From Candidatus [Bacteroides] periocalifornicus (GTDB lineage Bacteria > Bacteroidota > Bacteroidia > Bacteroidales > CAJPTX01): a stretch of DNA of 43,060 nt. Below are positions 25,849 to 33,600 of this stretch, in pieces; within the stretch, counting starts at the first letter, position 1, and each line of letters starts with the position of its first letter. The stretch lies in contig LIIK01000003.1 of NCBI GenBank assembly GCA_001421095.1, forward strand, positions 52,622-95,681, written 5' to 3'. A program made the position numbers and the translations under genes. Under the pieces are notes generated by a model, which had not been told where the DNA came from, did not search any database, and saw nothing but the letters and a program-made list of their open reading frames with translations.

Positions 25849-26220
25849 CTACTCATCGGCTAGTTCTAGTCGTACAGGCGGTTTGCTGGGTTCCTCCAAC
25901 CCAAGATTCCGTTCCTGCACCAAACGCACTACCTCCGTCTCCTTGCTCAGCACCATCCGTTGGCTGGTGAGAGTGGTAACCTCATAGTGAAGATTCGTCA
26001 CCTCATTCTCGAGTTTTTTCTCTTCACGCCAGAGCTTTATTGAATAGTTCCGCATCCAGATGTAGACCACTGCCACCACCGAGAGGAACACCATGAGCTT
26101 GATGTATGACACCACCGAGCGTACCTCAGCCTTGCCTGGCATACGCCTTTGGGGCCGCACCCCTTCGGTGGGTTTTGCCTCCACCCGTACATCATCCCGC
26201 TCTTCTGTATTCAGCTCCAT
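25849..26220 (-). CDS. ftsL: FtsL-like division protein
   Basis: A 123-residue bitopic membrane protein: a charged cytoplasmic N-terminus, one membrane helix at about 40-58 (LMVFLSVVAVVYIWM), then a coiled-coil stretch (REEKKLENEVTNLHYEVTTLTSQRM). This is the FtsL/DivIC design, which scaffolds FtsQ and activates FtsWI. Sequence alone is weak evidence, but position between rsmH and ftsI is the classical place of ftsL. The gap to rsmH is 32 bp. Confidence 0.85.
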   Translation of the reverse strand: MELNTEERDDVRVEAKPTEGVRPQRRMPGKAEVRSVVSYIKLMVFLSVVAVVYIWMRNYSIKLWREEKKLENEVTNLHYEVTTLTSQRMVLSKETEVVRLVQERNLGLEEPSKPPVRLELADE

Positions 26221-26252
26221 GCTCCCTATTTTTTAGTAGCGACGGTAAATCA

Positions 26253-27164
26253 TCAGCGTCTTTCCGCAATGCGCATCTTGGCACTCCTTGCCCTCGGATT
26301 CCTGTAAAGCTCATCCCCACTGGGTGTATACGCCTTGCCCAGCAGTCTGAAAGGTCCCGCCTCGCCACCCATCAGGTCGCGCATCTCCAGCACCTTGCTA
26401 TCGCGTTGCGCATCGCCCCGTAAATATCGTTTCACCATCCTATCTTCCAGCGAATGGTAGGTTAGCACCACCACCCTCCCCCCCTGGCGTACCAAAGAGG
26501 GCAGCTGCTTAAGGAGCATCTCTAGCGAAGCAAGCTCCCCATTCACCTCTATGCGCAGAGCCTGGAATACCCGAGCCAAGACCTTGTGGGGTTCTCGAGT
26601 TCCAGGGTATACTTCCAGTACCACATCGCGCAGCTGGTGGGTAGTAGCTAGCGCTGCCTTTGCCCTTGCCTGTACTATCGCCTGGGCTACCCGTTCAGCG
26701 CGCTCCACCTCTCCCCACTGCCGGAGTACCCCAGCCAGCTTAGCCTCTGGATAGCCCTGCACCACCTCAGCTGCCGTAACCCCGCCCAGCTGATTCATCC
26801 GCATATCCAGCGGCCCATCGTCCCGAAAAGTGAAACCTCGGCGCGGTTCATCAAAGTGGTGCGACGAGACGCCAAGGTCTGCCAGCACTCCGTCGAGTTT
26901 CTGCACCCCGTAGTACTCCATCCATCGTCCAAGGTTGCGATAGTCGGCATGTATGGCAGTAATCCTCGCATCCACGGGAGCATTGGCTAGCGCATCGGCA
27001 TCCCGGTCTAGGCAGTAGAGCCGTCCCTCTGGCCCCAGTGCCTCCAGTATAGCCCTAGCGTGCCCTCCCCCACCAAGCGTGAGGTCGGCATAGCACCCGT
27101 TTGCTACTATATTCAGTGCCTCGATGCTCTCGGCAAGCAGCACCGGCACGTGGTATCCCTCCAT
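26253..27164 (-). CDS. rsmH: 16S rRNA (cytosine-1402 N4) methyltransferase RsmH
   Basis: An SAM-dependent methyltransferase (formerly MraW) that modifies the base of C1402, the nucleotide whose ribose is modified by RsmI, encoded further downstream. The 303-residue protein begins HVPVLLAESIEAL, has the SAM loop DLTLGGGGHARAIL, ADLGVSSHHFDEPRRGF and VVLTYHSLEDRMVKRY near the end. It starts five bases after mraZ ends. Confidence 0.95.
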   Translation of the reverse strand: MEGYHVPVLLAESIEALNIVANGCYADLTLGGGGHARAILEALGPEGRLYCLDRDADALANAPVDARITAIHADYRNLGRWMEYYGVQKLDGVLADLGVSSHHFDEPRRGFTFRDDGPLDMRMNQLGGVTAAEVVQGYPEAKLAGVLRQWGEVERAERVAQAIVQARAKAALATTHQLRDVVLEVYPGTREPHKVLARVFQALRIEVNGELASLEMLLKQLPSLVRQGGRVVVLTYHSLEDRMVKRYLRGDAQRDSKVLEMRDLMGGEAGPFRLLGKAYTPSGDELYRNPRARSAKMRIAERR

Positions 27165-27169
27165 ATTGC

Positions 27170-27628
27170 CTAGCCCTCCATTCCTTTAGCATCACCCAGC
27201 ATTTTTTCGGTAAGCGCAGCGTAGGCCTCTGGATCCATCTGCGCCCTATCGTACTCTGCTGCAGACCATATCTCTAGGCTATCCCCTCTTCCCAGAAATA
27301 CCACCTCACTCCCTCCGCCCAAAAACTCTAAGTTGCGCTTAGAAAGCAGCAGCCTATCGCTAGGATCCAGAACTTGCTCCTCGGTATTCTTGTAAAACTC
27401 CCTGATGAACGCATCGCCTTCCTTGCTATAGCGATTCACCTGCGCCTTCACCAGCTCCACCTGACGGTAGAATTCCTCTGAGGTGTAGATTACCAAATGC
27501 TTCCCAAACGCCCCACGCTTAAGTACATAGCTCCCCCGCACCTCAGAATCATCCTGCCTACGGAGGGGGGCTGGAAAACACACCCGCCCCTTGCTGTCTA
27601 ACTTCGCACGATACTCACCTAGAAACAT
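27170..27628 (-). CDS. mraZ: Transcriptional regulator MraZ
   Basis: A 152-residue AbrB-like DNA-binding protein that forms rings and, in other bacteria, controls its own dcw operon through repeated GTGGG-type boxes. The protein has two SpoVT/AbrB modules: an N-terminal FLGEYRAKLDSKGRVCFPAPLRR and a second with LDPSDRLLLSKRNLEFLG. The start at 27628 is chosen because MFLGEY is the standard N-terminus; the frame upstream passes through the operator. Three such boxes lie just ahead of it, supporting autoregulation of the whole cluster. Confidence 0.93.
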   Translation of the reverse strand: MFLGEYRAKLDSKGRVCFPAPLRRQDDSEVRGSYVLKRGAFGKHLVIYTSEEFYRQVELVKAQVNRYSKEGDAFIREFYKNTEEQVLDPSDRLLLSKRNLEFLGGGSEVVFLGRGDSLEIWSAAEYDRAQMDPEAYAALTEKMLGDAKGMEG

Positions 27629-27651
27629 GGTACACTCCCACTTCTCGAGAC

Positions 27652-27659
27652 CAAAGAAA
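27652..27659 (-). promoter_or_regulatory. Likely -7 box of mraZ promoter
   Basis: Read on the minus strand this is TTTCTTTG, one base off TAnnTTTG, about 24 bp before the mraZ ATG. The -33 region would fall within the MraZ box. Confidence 0.5.
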
Positions 27660-27665
27660 GTAAAA

Positions 27666-27695
27666 AAATCCCACTTTCTCACACTTTCCCCCACT
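27666..27695 (-). promoter_or_regulatory. MraZ box, three 10 bp repeats
   Basis: On the minus strand the three head-to-tail units are AGTGGGGGAA, AGTGTGAGAA and AGTGGGATTT, with exact 10 bp spacing (one helical turn). This fits the repeated TGGG-containing MraZ operators known from other bacteria. A fourth GTGGGA lies near 27637-27642, close to the start codon. The array overlaps the expected -33 region, so MraZ binding should affect transcription. Confidence 0.8.
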
Positions 27696-27719
27696 CTTCC
27701 CAAAAAACTGCAGACGAAA

Positions 27720-28235
27720 ATGGAGTTGTCCTCCCACCATTTACCACCTAAAATCGCGCATTACCCACTGCTATTACACCATACGGCAACCTAGCCAATC
27801 GACCGTCCCGCCTCAGAATGGAGGGGGAAGCAGAATCCGTTATTGCTATTTCTGGGGGCACCCACCAAAATATTCCTCCTTCGCGCAAAATCGCATAAAA
27901 TACCAATAGAATATCACAACTACCTGCTTATTAACCTTTTAATATTAACAAACTAATCATAATCATCCTGCTCCATTAGGCTATCATTCAGCATTATGAT
28001 GGAGTTCTTCCAGCACCACCACCCTCTCGTCCCATCTGGAGTGAATGCGAGGCGACCCAATGGCGCCAAAATGGCCTTCGTTCAGGCATCATCTCTTCCA
28101 AAAACTTTTTTATTCGCTTACTGTCAATACTATACAGCAATGGTAGAAAATTTTCATTCTTTGACTACGGCAAAAAATCTTTCGAAAATCCAGCCATTTA
28201 CATAGCACCCCTACTCAGTAAAATCCTGCTCCTAT
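27720..28235. other. Gene-free divergent region between mraZ and rpsP
   Basis: No supported gene on either strand. An AT-rich stretch lies at about 27925-27965. The small open frames have no family resemblance. No TTATCCACA-type DnaA boxes were seen. Confidence 0.55.
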
Positions 28236-28265
28236 TTTGCATTTCGCAGAAATACGCTACCTTTG
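28236..28265 (+). promoter_or_regulatory. rpsP promoter
   Basis: TTTG (28236-28239) and TACCTTTG (28258-28265) with an 18 bp spacer. The box sits in the CTACCTTTGC context seen at other promoters in this window. Confidence 0.8.
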
Positions 28266-28318
28266 CGGCGCAGTACGAGTTTTGCTGCACAGTTATTCAT
28301 ATAACACTCAGTACGTTT

Positions 28319-28861
28319 ATGGCAGTCAAGATCAGGCTTAGCCGACACGGGCGGAAGAACCACCCGTTCTACCACATAGTGGTAGCCGATAGCCGCGCTC
28401 CACGAGATGGACGTTTCATCGAACGCATCGGGAGCTATAACCCCATGACAGATCCGGCAACTATCGACATCGATATCGACCGGTCGCTCTACTGGCTAGG
28501 TTGTGGAGCCCAGCCAACGCTTACGGTTCGCAATATACTATCGTACAAGGGCGTGCTGCTGAAAAAGCACCTGTTGGGCGGTGTGGCCAAAAATGCCTTC
28601 ACCCTAGAAGAGGCAGAGCGACGCTTTGCCGCATGGGTGCAAGACAAAGAGGCGAAAATCGAGGCCAAGAAGCAGGATATTAGCAACAAGCAGAAGAGCG
28701 CCGAAAAGAGCAGGCTGGAGGCCGAAAGCAAGGTGAGTGAAGCCCGTGCTGCCGCTATTCGCAAGAAACGTGAAGAGGAGTCTGCTGCGCTTGCCGAAAA
28801 GGCAAAAGAGGCCGCTGCAGAAGCCGAAGCATCCAGCACAGAGGAAACTCCCCGGGCATAA
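28319..28861 (+). CDS. rpsP: 30S ribosomal protein bS16 with long tail
   Basis: A small-subunit protein that binds 16S rRNA early in assembly. The 180-residue protein starts AVKIRLSRHGRKNHPFYHIVVADSRAPRDGRFIERIGSYNP-like in full agreement with bS16 (about 80-110 residues in most bacteria). It then carries a Lys/Glu/Ala-rich tail of roughly 65 residues predicted to be helical or disordered, a feature of Bacteroidetes bS16. It heads a plus-strand unit with rimM directly downstream (18 bp). Confidence 0.96.
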   Translation: MAVKIRLSRHGRKNHPFYHIVVADSRAPRDGRFIERIGSYNPMTDPATIDIDIDRSLYWLGCGAQPTLTVRNILSYKGVLLKKHLLGGVAKNAFTLEEAERRFAAWVQDKEAKIEAKKQDISNKQKSAEKSRLEAESKVSEARAAAIRKKREEESAALAEKAKEAAAEAEASSTEETPRA

Positions 28862-28879
28862 GACGCTACGCAAAATGCT

Positions 28880-29494
28880 ATGCGGCCAAAGACCCCACGG
28901 GAGGAATCCACTCCCATCACGCTTCGAACCAAGCCCATAGCCTATGTGCAGAAAATAGTTGGTACCCACGGAGGGGTTATGCTCGCATGGCATTACCCCT
29001 CTCTTTGTACCCATTTCCTGCTGAAACCCGGAGAATTCCTCTTCCTCAGGATTGCAGGATTGCCAGTCCCCTTCAGGCTTGCCCGAGCCGATAGCCGCGC
29101 TTTCGGCTACACCTACGTTGAATTTGAGGGGGTTGATACCCCCAGCGAAGCCCGTACGCTGGTAGAATGCCTCGTAGAGGTAGAGGCAAACAGATTGCAT
29201 GCAGCCACCGATTCACTTGGCCAGGAAGAGGAGGAAGAAGAGGCGGGAACGCTCGAGGCCCTAATCGGGACTACAGTGTACGATCCGCAGGGTACTGCGC
29301 TCGGCACCATAGCCCGTGTGGATGCCTACTCGCTGAATGTGGTCCTCACCATCCAGCGCCCTCACGGTGCAGAATTGCTCCTTCCCCTCAGCGAAGACCT
29401 AGTAATCCACTGGCCAACCGAAGAGGACGATCGCCTACTGCTAATCGTGCCCGAGGGGCTGCTTGGCGACGAGCAGGCAGAAAATCTAGACTAG
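28880..29494 (+). CDS. rimM: Ribosome maturation factor RimM
   Basis: A 30S assembly factor that binds uS19 and helps form the 3' domain of 16S rRNA. The 204-residue protein has an N-terminal RimM domain (PIAYVQKIVGTHGG) and a C-terminal PRC-barrel domain (LIGTTVYDPQGTALGTIARV). An acidic run of seven Glu (about 114-121) joins the two. The neighbour rpsP is the usual partner. The first dozen residues look like a non-conserved extension, so the true start could be slightly later. Confidence 0.92.
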   Translation: MRPKTPREESTPITLRTKPIAYVQKIVGTHGGVMLAWHYPSLCTHFLLKPGEFLFLRIAGLPVPFRLARADSRAFGYTYVEFEGVDTPSEARTLVECLVEVEANRLHAATDSLGQEEEEEEAGTLEALIGTTVYDPQGTALGTIARVDAYSLNVVLTIQRPHGAELLLPLSEDLVIHWPTEEDDRLLLIVPEGLLGDEQAENLD

Positions 29495-29536
29495 AGAATC
29501 CACCCATTTTCAACTTCTTGCCCCAACCTCTCCACC

Positions 29537-29905
29537 ATGCCAGAAAAACGAAAAGCCCTCGGCTCCGCTGGCGAACGGCTGGCTACAGACTACCTTCGAG
29601 CCCGTGGATACGGCGTGGAAGCCACCAATTGGCATTACCGCCACCACGAGATCGACATCATCGCCTCCAAGGGCGGGATAACCCACGTGGTGGAGGTGAA
29701 AACCCGCAACCAAGCCGACCAAATAACCCTGCCAGAGCTGGTGAAACGTCACCAGGAGCGCTCTATCATAGAGGCAGCCGATGCCTACGCCAAGCTGCAC
29801 CCCAGCCCGCTCGGCGTGCAGATCGACATAATGCTCATCCTCGTGCATCCCTACAGACCGAGCCAAATAGAGTACTACCCCGATGCCATACGCCCCATGT
29901 TCTAA
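29537..29905 (+). CDS. yraN: YraN family nuclease-like protein (UPF0102)
   Basis: A 122-residue protein of the YraN family. It shows GSAGERLATDYLRARGY at the start, then HHEIDIIA and VVEVKTR, the split E-D-ExK pattern of a PD-(D/E)XK nuclease fold. The cellular role is not established; members are thought to act on nucleic acids. It follows rimM by 42 bp and may be on the same transcript. A palindromic repeat core lies 20 bp downstream. Confidence 0.92.
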   Translation: MPEKRKALGSAGERLATDYLRARGYGVEATNWHYRHHEIDIIASKGGITHVVEVKTRNQADQITLPELVKRHQERSIIEAADAYAKLHPSPLGVQIDIMLILVHPYRPSQIEYYPDAIRPMF

Positions 29906-29925
29906 TGGCGCTCACACGCCTCTCT

Positions 29926-29952
29926 GTAGCGACGTGGCGCGCCGCGTCGCGG
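29926..29952. repeat. Palindromic repeat core copy
   Basis: GTAGCGACGTGGCG is followed by CGCCGCGTCGCGG; the arms GCGACGTGGC and GCCGCGTCGC pair with one G-T. The first 14 bases recur at 39775-39788. No terminal repeats of the larger element are visible here. Confidence 0.7.
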
Positions 29953-30023
29953 TTAAGCTCCCCACGCTACGGTAAAAAATAATTCCCCCCCGCACCCTTG
30001 CAAGAGCCCAAACGTTCCTGAGT

Positions 30024-30476
30024 ATGGACACCTATTCCTCTCCTCAAACCCGTATCGGACTGGCAGCAGACCATGCGGGCTACCCTCTTAAGCAATACCT
30101 GAAAGAATACCTACAGCATGCAGGGTTCACAGTAGTCGACTTTGGCGCGAACTCCACCGATAGCGTAGACTACCCAGACTACGCGCATCCCTTGGCGCAG
30201 GCCATCCAATCCCATGCTGTAGACTGCGGAGTGGCCGTATGCGGCAGCGGAAATGGGATCTCTATGGCCCTCAACCACCAGCACGGCATTCGGGCAGCCC
30301 TCTGCTGGCTTCCAGAGCTGGCCAGGCTCGCCCGCGCCCATAACGATGCCAACGTCCTCACCCTCCCGGGACGCTTTATAGCCTCCAGCACCGCCGTAGA
30401 GTGCCTACAGGCTTTCATGGAAACCCCATTTGAAGGTGGACGCCATCAGAGAAGAATCGATAAAATAGAGGGGTAG
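30024..30476 (+). CDS. rpiB: Ribose 5-phosphate isomerase B
   Basis: A cytoplasmic enzyme of the pentose phosphate pathway that interconverts ribulose 5-phosphate and ribose 5-phosphate. The 150-residue protein has IGLAADHAGYPLKQYL at the N-terminus, DFGANSTDSVDYPDYA, the active-site cysteine in VCGSGNGISMALN, and the HNDANVLTLPGR segment. Length is standard. It ends just before a strong terminator. Confidence 0.95.
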   Translation: MDTYSSPQTRIGLAADHAGYPLKQYLKEYLQHAGFTVVDFGANSTDSVDYPDYAHPLAQAIQSHAVDCGVAVCGSGNGISMALNHQHGIRAALCWLPELARLARAHNDANVLTLPGRFIASSTAVECLQAFMETPFEGGRHQRRIDKIEG

Positions 30477-30495
30477 TCTAAACCCTTCGCCCAAT

Positions 30496-30531
30496 AAGGA
30501 GGGGACGCTTGTAACCACCCCCCTCCTTTTT
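30496..30531 (+). terminator. Terminator after rpiB
   Basis: AAGGAGGGG (30496-30504) pairs with CCCCTCCTT (30520-30528), ending in a T run. It lies 20 bp after the rpiB stop. Confidence 0.85.
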
Positions 30532-30534
30532 CTG

Positions 30535-30600
30535 AGACCTCTGCAAAAGCCAGGAACACGATGCGCGCAGTGCGCCGTATCGTGTTCCTGGCTTTTGTTG
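30535..30600. repeat. Element end plus perfect 18 bp palindrome
   Basis: AGACCTCTGCAAAA (30535-30548) is identical to the terminus of the element at 6723. It overlaps AAAAGCCAGGAACACGAT (30545-30562), whose exact reverse complement is at 30579-30596. The 16-base centre is GC-rich and can pair further. The fold is suited to ending transcription from both sides: it lies between the rpiB terminator and the tamB stop (30661). Confidence 0.8.
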
Positions 30601-30660
30601 TGGCCACATCTTACAAGGGGTGCAGCACACCCTTTCGCCACTGGGGTTAGCGGCATCTCA

Positions 30661-33600
30661 TTACCGTCCCTTGCCCGCATTCTCCTCTTGGGTGGCGGCG
30701 GGCTGCGCCGCATTCGCGCTGTCACGCTCCCGATTTGCACGAACGAAGATGGAGAGAAACTGCTGCCAAAGATCGTGTAGATTATTGAACGACTGCGAGT
30801 AAACCACTCCAGCCCCTGCGGTGTACGGGCTTAGGTTGTTGAACACCAGATCGTCGTTTGAGCGGGCAAAAGCCCTGTAGTATAGGTTCTTGAGAAATCC
30901 GCTCTGCTTGGTGAAATTGATATCCCCCGCCACCGCGCTGCTCGTGTTGGCCCTATTCACATCAAAGTTGGCATCGATATTCACAGATTTCCACTGCATG
31001 GAGAGCGAAACCTGCGCATCATCACCTCGCTGGGTGGGGGTGGTGTTGGGACGGTAATTGATACCAACCCCGAAGGTCGGTGCATCCTCACTCGGGGCTA
31101 TTTGGGCGAGCCACGCATTGAACTGATTCGATAGCAGCTCCCAGAAGGTAGAGAGCAGGGCATCGTTAATCCCATTGCTTTGGCTGGTGGTCTGCCCGTT
31201 AGCTGCGGCCACCTGGCTCTGCCCACGCGTATCTGCCACAAAGGCATTGAGCAGCAGCAGGGAGGCAAATTGGCGAACCTTCTTCTCGTCAGTATTGAGG
31301 GCAGCAGCCAAAAGGCTCTGGGTCTCGACATCGGCCTGGGGGATCTCCACATCAAAGGCCAGCGTCGGATTAGACAGGCGTCCCTTAATGGTGAGCTTGC
31401 AGGCCACAGGCACACGCCGACGATATCGCTCAGCATCTGCCGCTGGCGCAAGTTTTTCCAGAGAAGCCCGTGTATTGTACACCGTCACTATGTTCGCGTA
31501 GGCCAGTAGAGGGTCGCCATTGAAATGGATAGAACTCCCTTCCGTAATATTGAACTTCTTGCTAATCAACCCCTCTAGCGTAAAGGTGAACTCCCCGCGA
31601 TGCATGGTATAATTGCCAAATATCGCCACGGGTTGCCCTGGCTTGGCACTAATCTGTAGATTGCCAGAACCCCGTGCCTTGAGCATATCGCCCGTGTGCG
31701 AATTGATAATGAGCTGTGTTAGCGCATCATTGGTTACGTGCAAGCCCATATTGAGCGTAAGGCGAGGACTTACTGTCCGCTGGGTAAGTGCCGCCTCTTG
31801 GCTGCCCTGACGGAGCGAATCGGCTGGCGAGAGCGCGAATACAAGCTGCTGATTCTCCTTGGCCTGTACCGAGGTGGGGAGCTGGAATGAGAGGGTCGTA
31901 CCCGCATTGGTGGTTACATCCAGGTCGAGCCGAAGCCTACGCAGTGTGCCCGTAGCCTGAATGGAGGGGGAGGCGTAGAGTTGTCCGTAGAAGAGTTCTC
32001 CTGCAAAAGTACTCGTATTCAACAGCTTCATATTGATACCCGAGGCTTTCACTGCAATGGCTGGATTGGAGAAATTCCCCCAGTCTACCGAACCATCTAG
32101 CCGGAACGGGCTACCCTGGGCATCGGTTACGATGAACCCGTTGAATATAGCCGTCTGCCCAGCCAGCTGCACGCGCGATGAGGTGGCAAAGCTGGTGTTG
32201 AGCATCCGTACCCCAAACTTGGCATCGTGGAACTGCAGATACCCATCGGCCTTGGGGGCGCGTACTGTTCCCCCTATCTGCACGTCGGCACTCAGCGCGC
32301 CATCGGTCTGCACTTGCCCCTGGGCCAATACTCCTAGCGGCGACATGGCGAAATGGTCTAACCGCAAAGAACCCCGCAGCTTCTCCTCATTGGGATTCCA
32401 AGCCAACAGAACAGAGAGCGCTTGATGCCCATCGAGTGCCATATTGGTTATCCCAAGCAGGAATGGATGCTCTATGCCAGCCCAGCGCCCTTTCAGCTGC
32501 AGCGCCCCGATGTAGGCGCTGTTGAACCGAAGCCCATCTACCTGCATGTCTACCTTAACTGTCGGTTTCCCAAATACTTGGGCCACAGCTACCCCACCCC
32601 GTGCCATGCCCTCTAACCTGAAGGGAGACATGAGTCCATTGAGCAGATCGAGGCTGAAGTTTTCGACCTGTAGGCGAACAGAATCTGCAGGATGCCGCGA
32701 GAGACGTCCGCTCACTGAGAGGCTATGCCCTTCATGCCTGAGATGGCAATTAGAAACGTCGATCCCCGTAGTATCAAGCACTATCCGTGCTGGTGAGAAC
32801 CGCCACCTTCGCCCATCCACCTGTACCGCCCCCGAGTCGATCCTCGCCAGCACGTAGGGCATATTCAGGCTGTCGGAGGGGTAGAAATCTGCACTCCACC
32901 CCAAGCTCAGCCTCGAAGAGGCCAACGTAGTAGCCCGCATACCTAGGCGCATATCCAGGTGATTCCGCACTATGTTCAGCACCGTCCGCACCGAATCAAA
33001 GGGTGTAGCCGCCACCCGGCCAGAGTCGAGTGCCAAGAGCAGCTGGGCTGTAGTGTCTCTCACCTGCCCCCGCACCCGTAAACCGCTCAGCCTAATGCTT
33101 TCATACCGCAGTTGGTCAGTACGCAGATTCAGCTCTAGGCTCCGCCTCTGCGGTATAAAATCGCACGTCACCCTACTCCCCGGGGCCACATAGGCTGCAG
33201 GCAGCAGCACCTTCAGCATGGAATCGAGCTGCCCAACTATGACCTCGCCGCGGTAGACTATCGAGGAGTCTGAGCTTAGTTGGTAAGTATCTGCGTATTC
33301 TACAGCATCGTGCTCGAGCCGATAGAAAGCCCGTCCTCCCGTATCAATCACAGCCGGGAGCAGGTGCTGCGCCATCGCATTCAGCGACTTAGGCACCCTG
33401 TTATACTGGCTACCGCCCCATAGCACACCTCTTAAAACCTTGGACTGCAGCATTATAAGCTTTCCCCCCTCAGCATTGTGCGCCCCTAGCACCACAGAAT
33501 CGACCCGAATCGTCCCGCGCGCATTCCTGTAGCTCAGACCTGTGAGCTCCAGATCGCCGTCCAGATTGTCCAGATTGCTACCCTGGATAGCAGCCTGGAG

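Noticed and set aside
11356..27628. Search for murF and ddl within the division cluster
   Set aside because: All gaps are too small and no matching protein is present; these genes must lie elsewhere, which is normal in this phylum.
27925..27965. Possible replication origin in the AT-rich stretch
   Set aside because: No DnaA-box cluster and no dnaA, dnaN or similar neighbours.
27996..28205. 69-codon plus-strand frame between mraZ and rpsP
   Set aside because: No family resemblance, no ribosome site or promoter of the Bacteroidetes type nearby, and low-quality composition.
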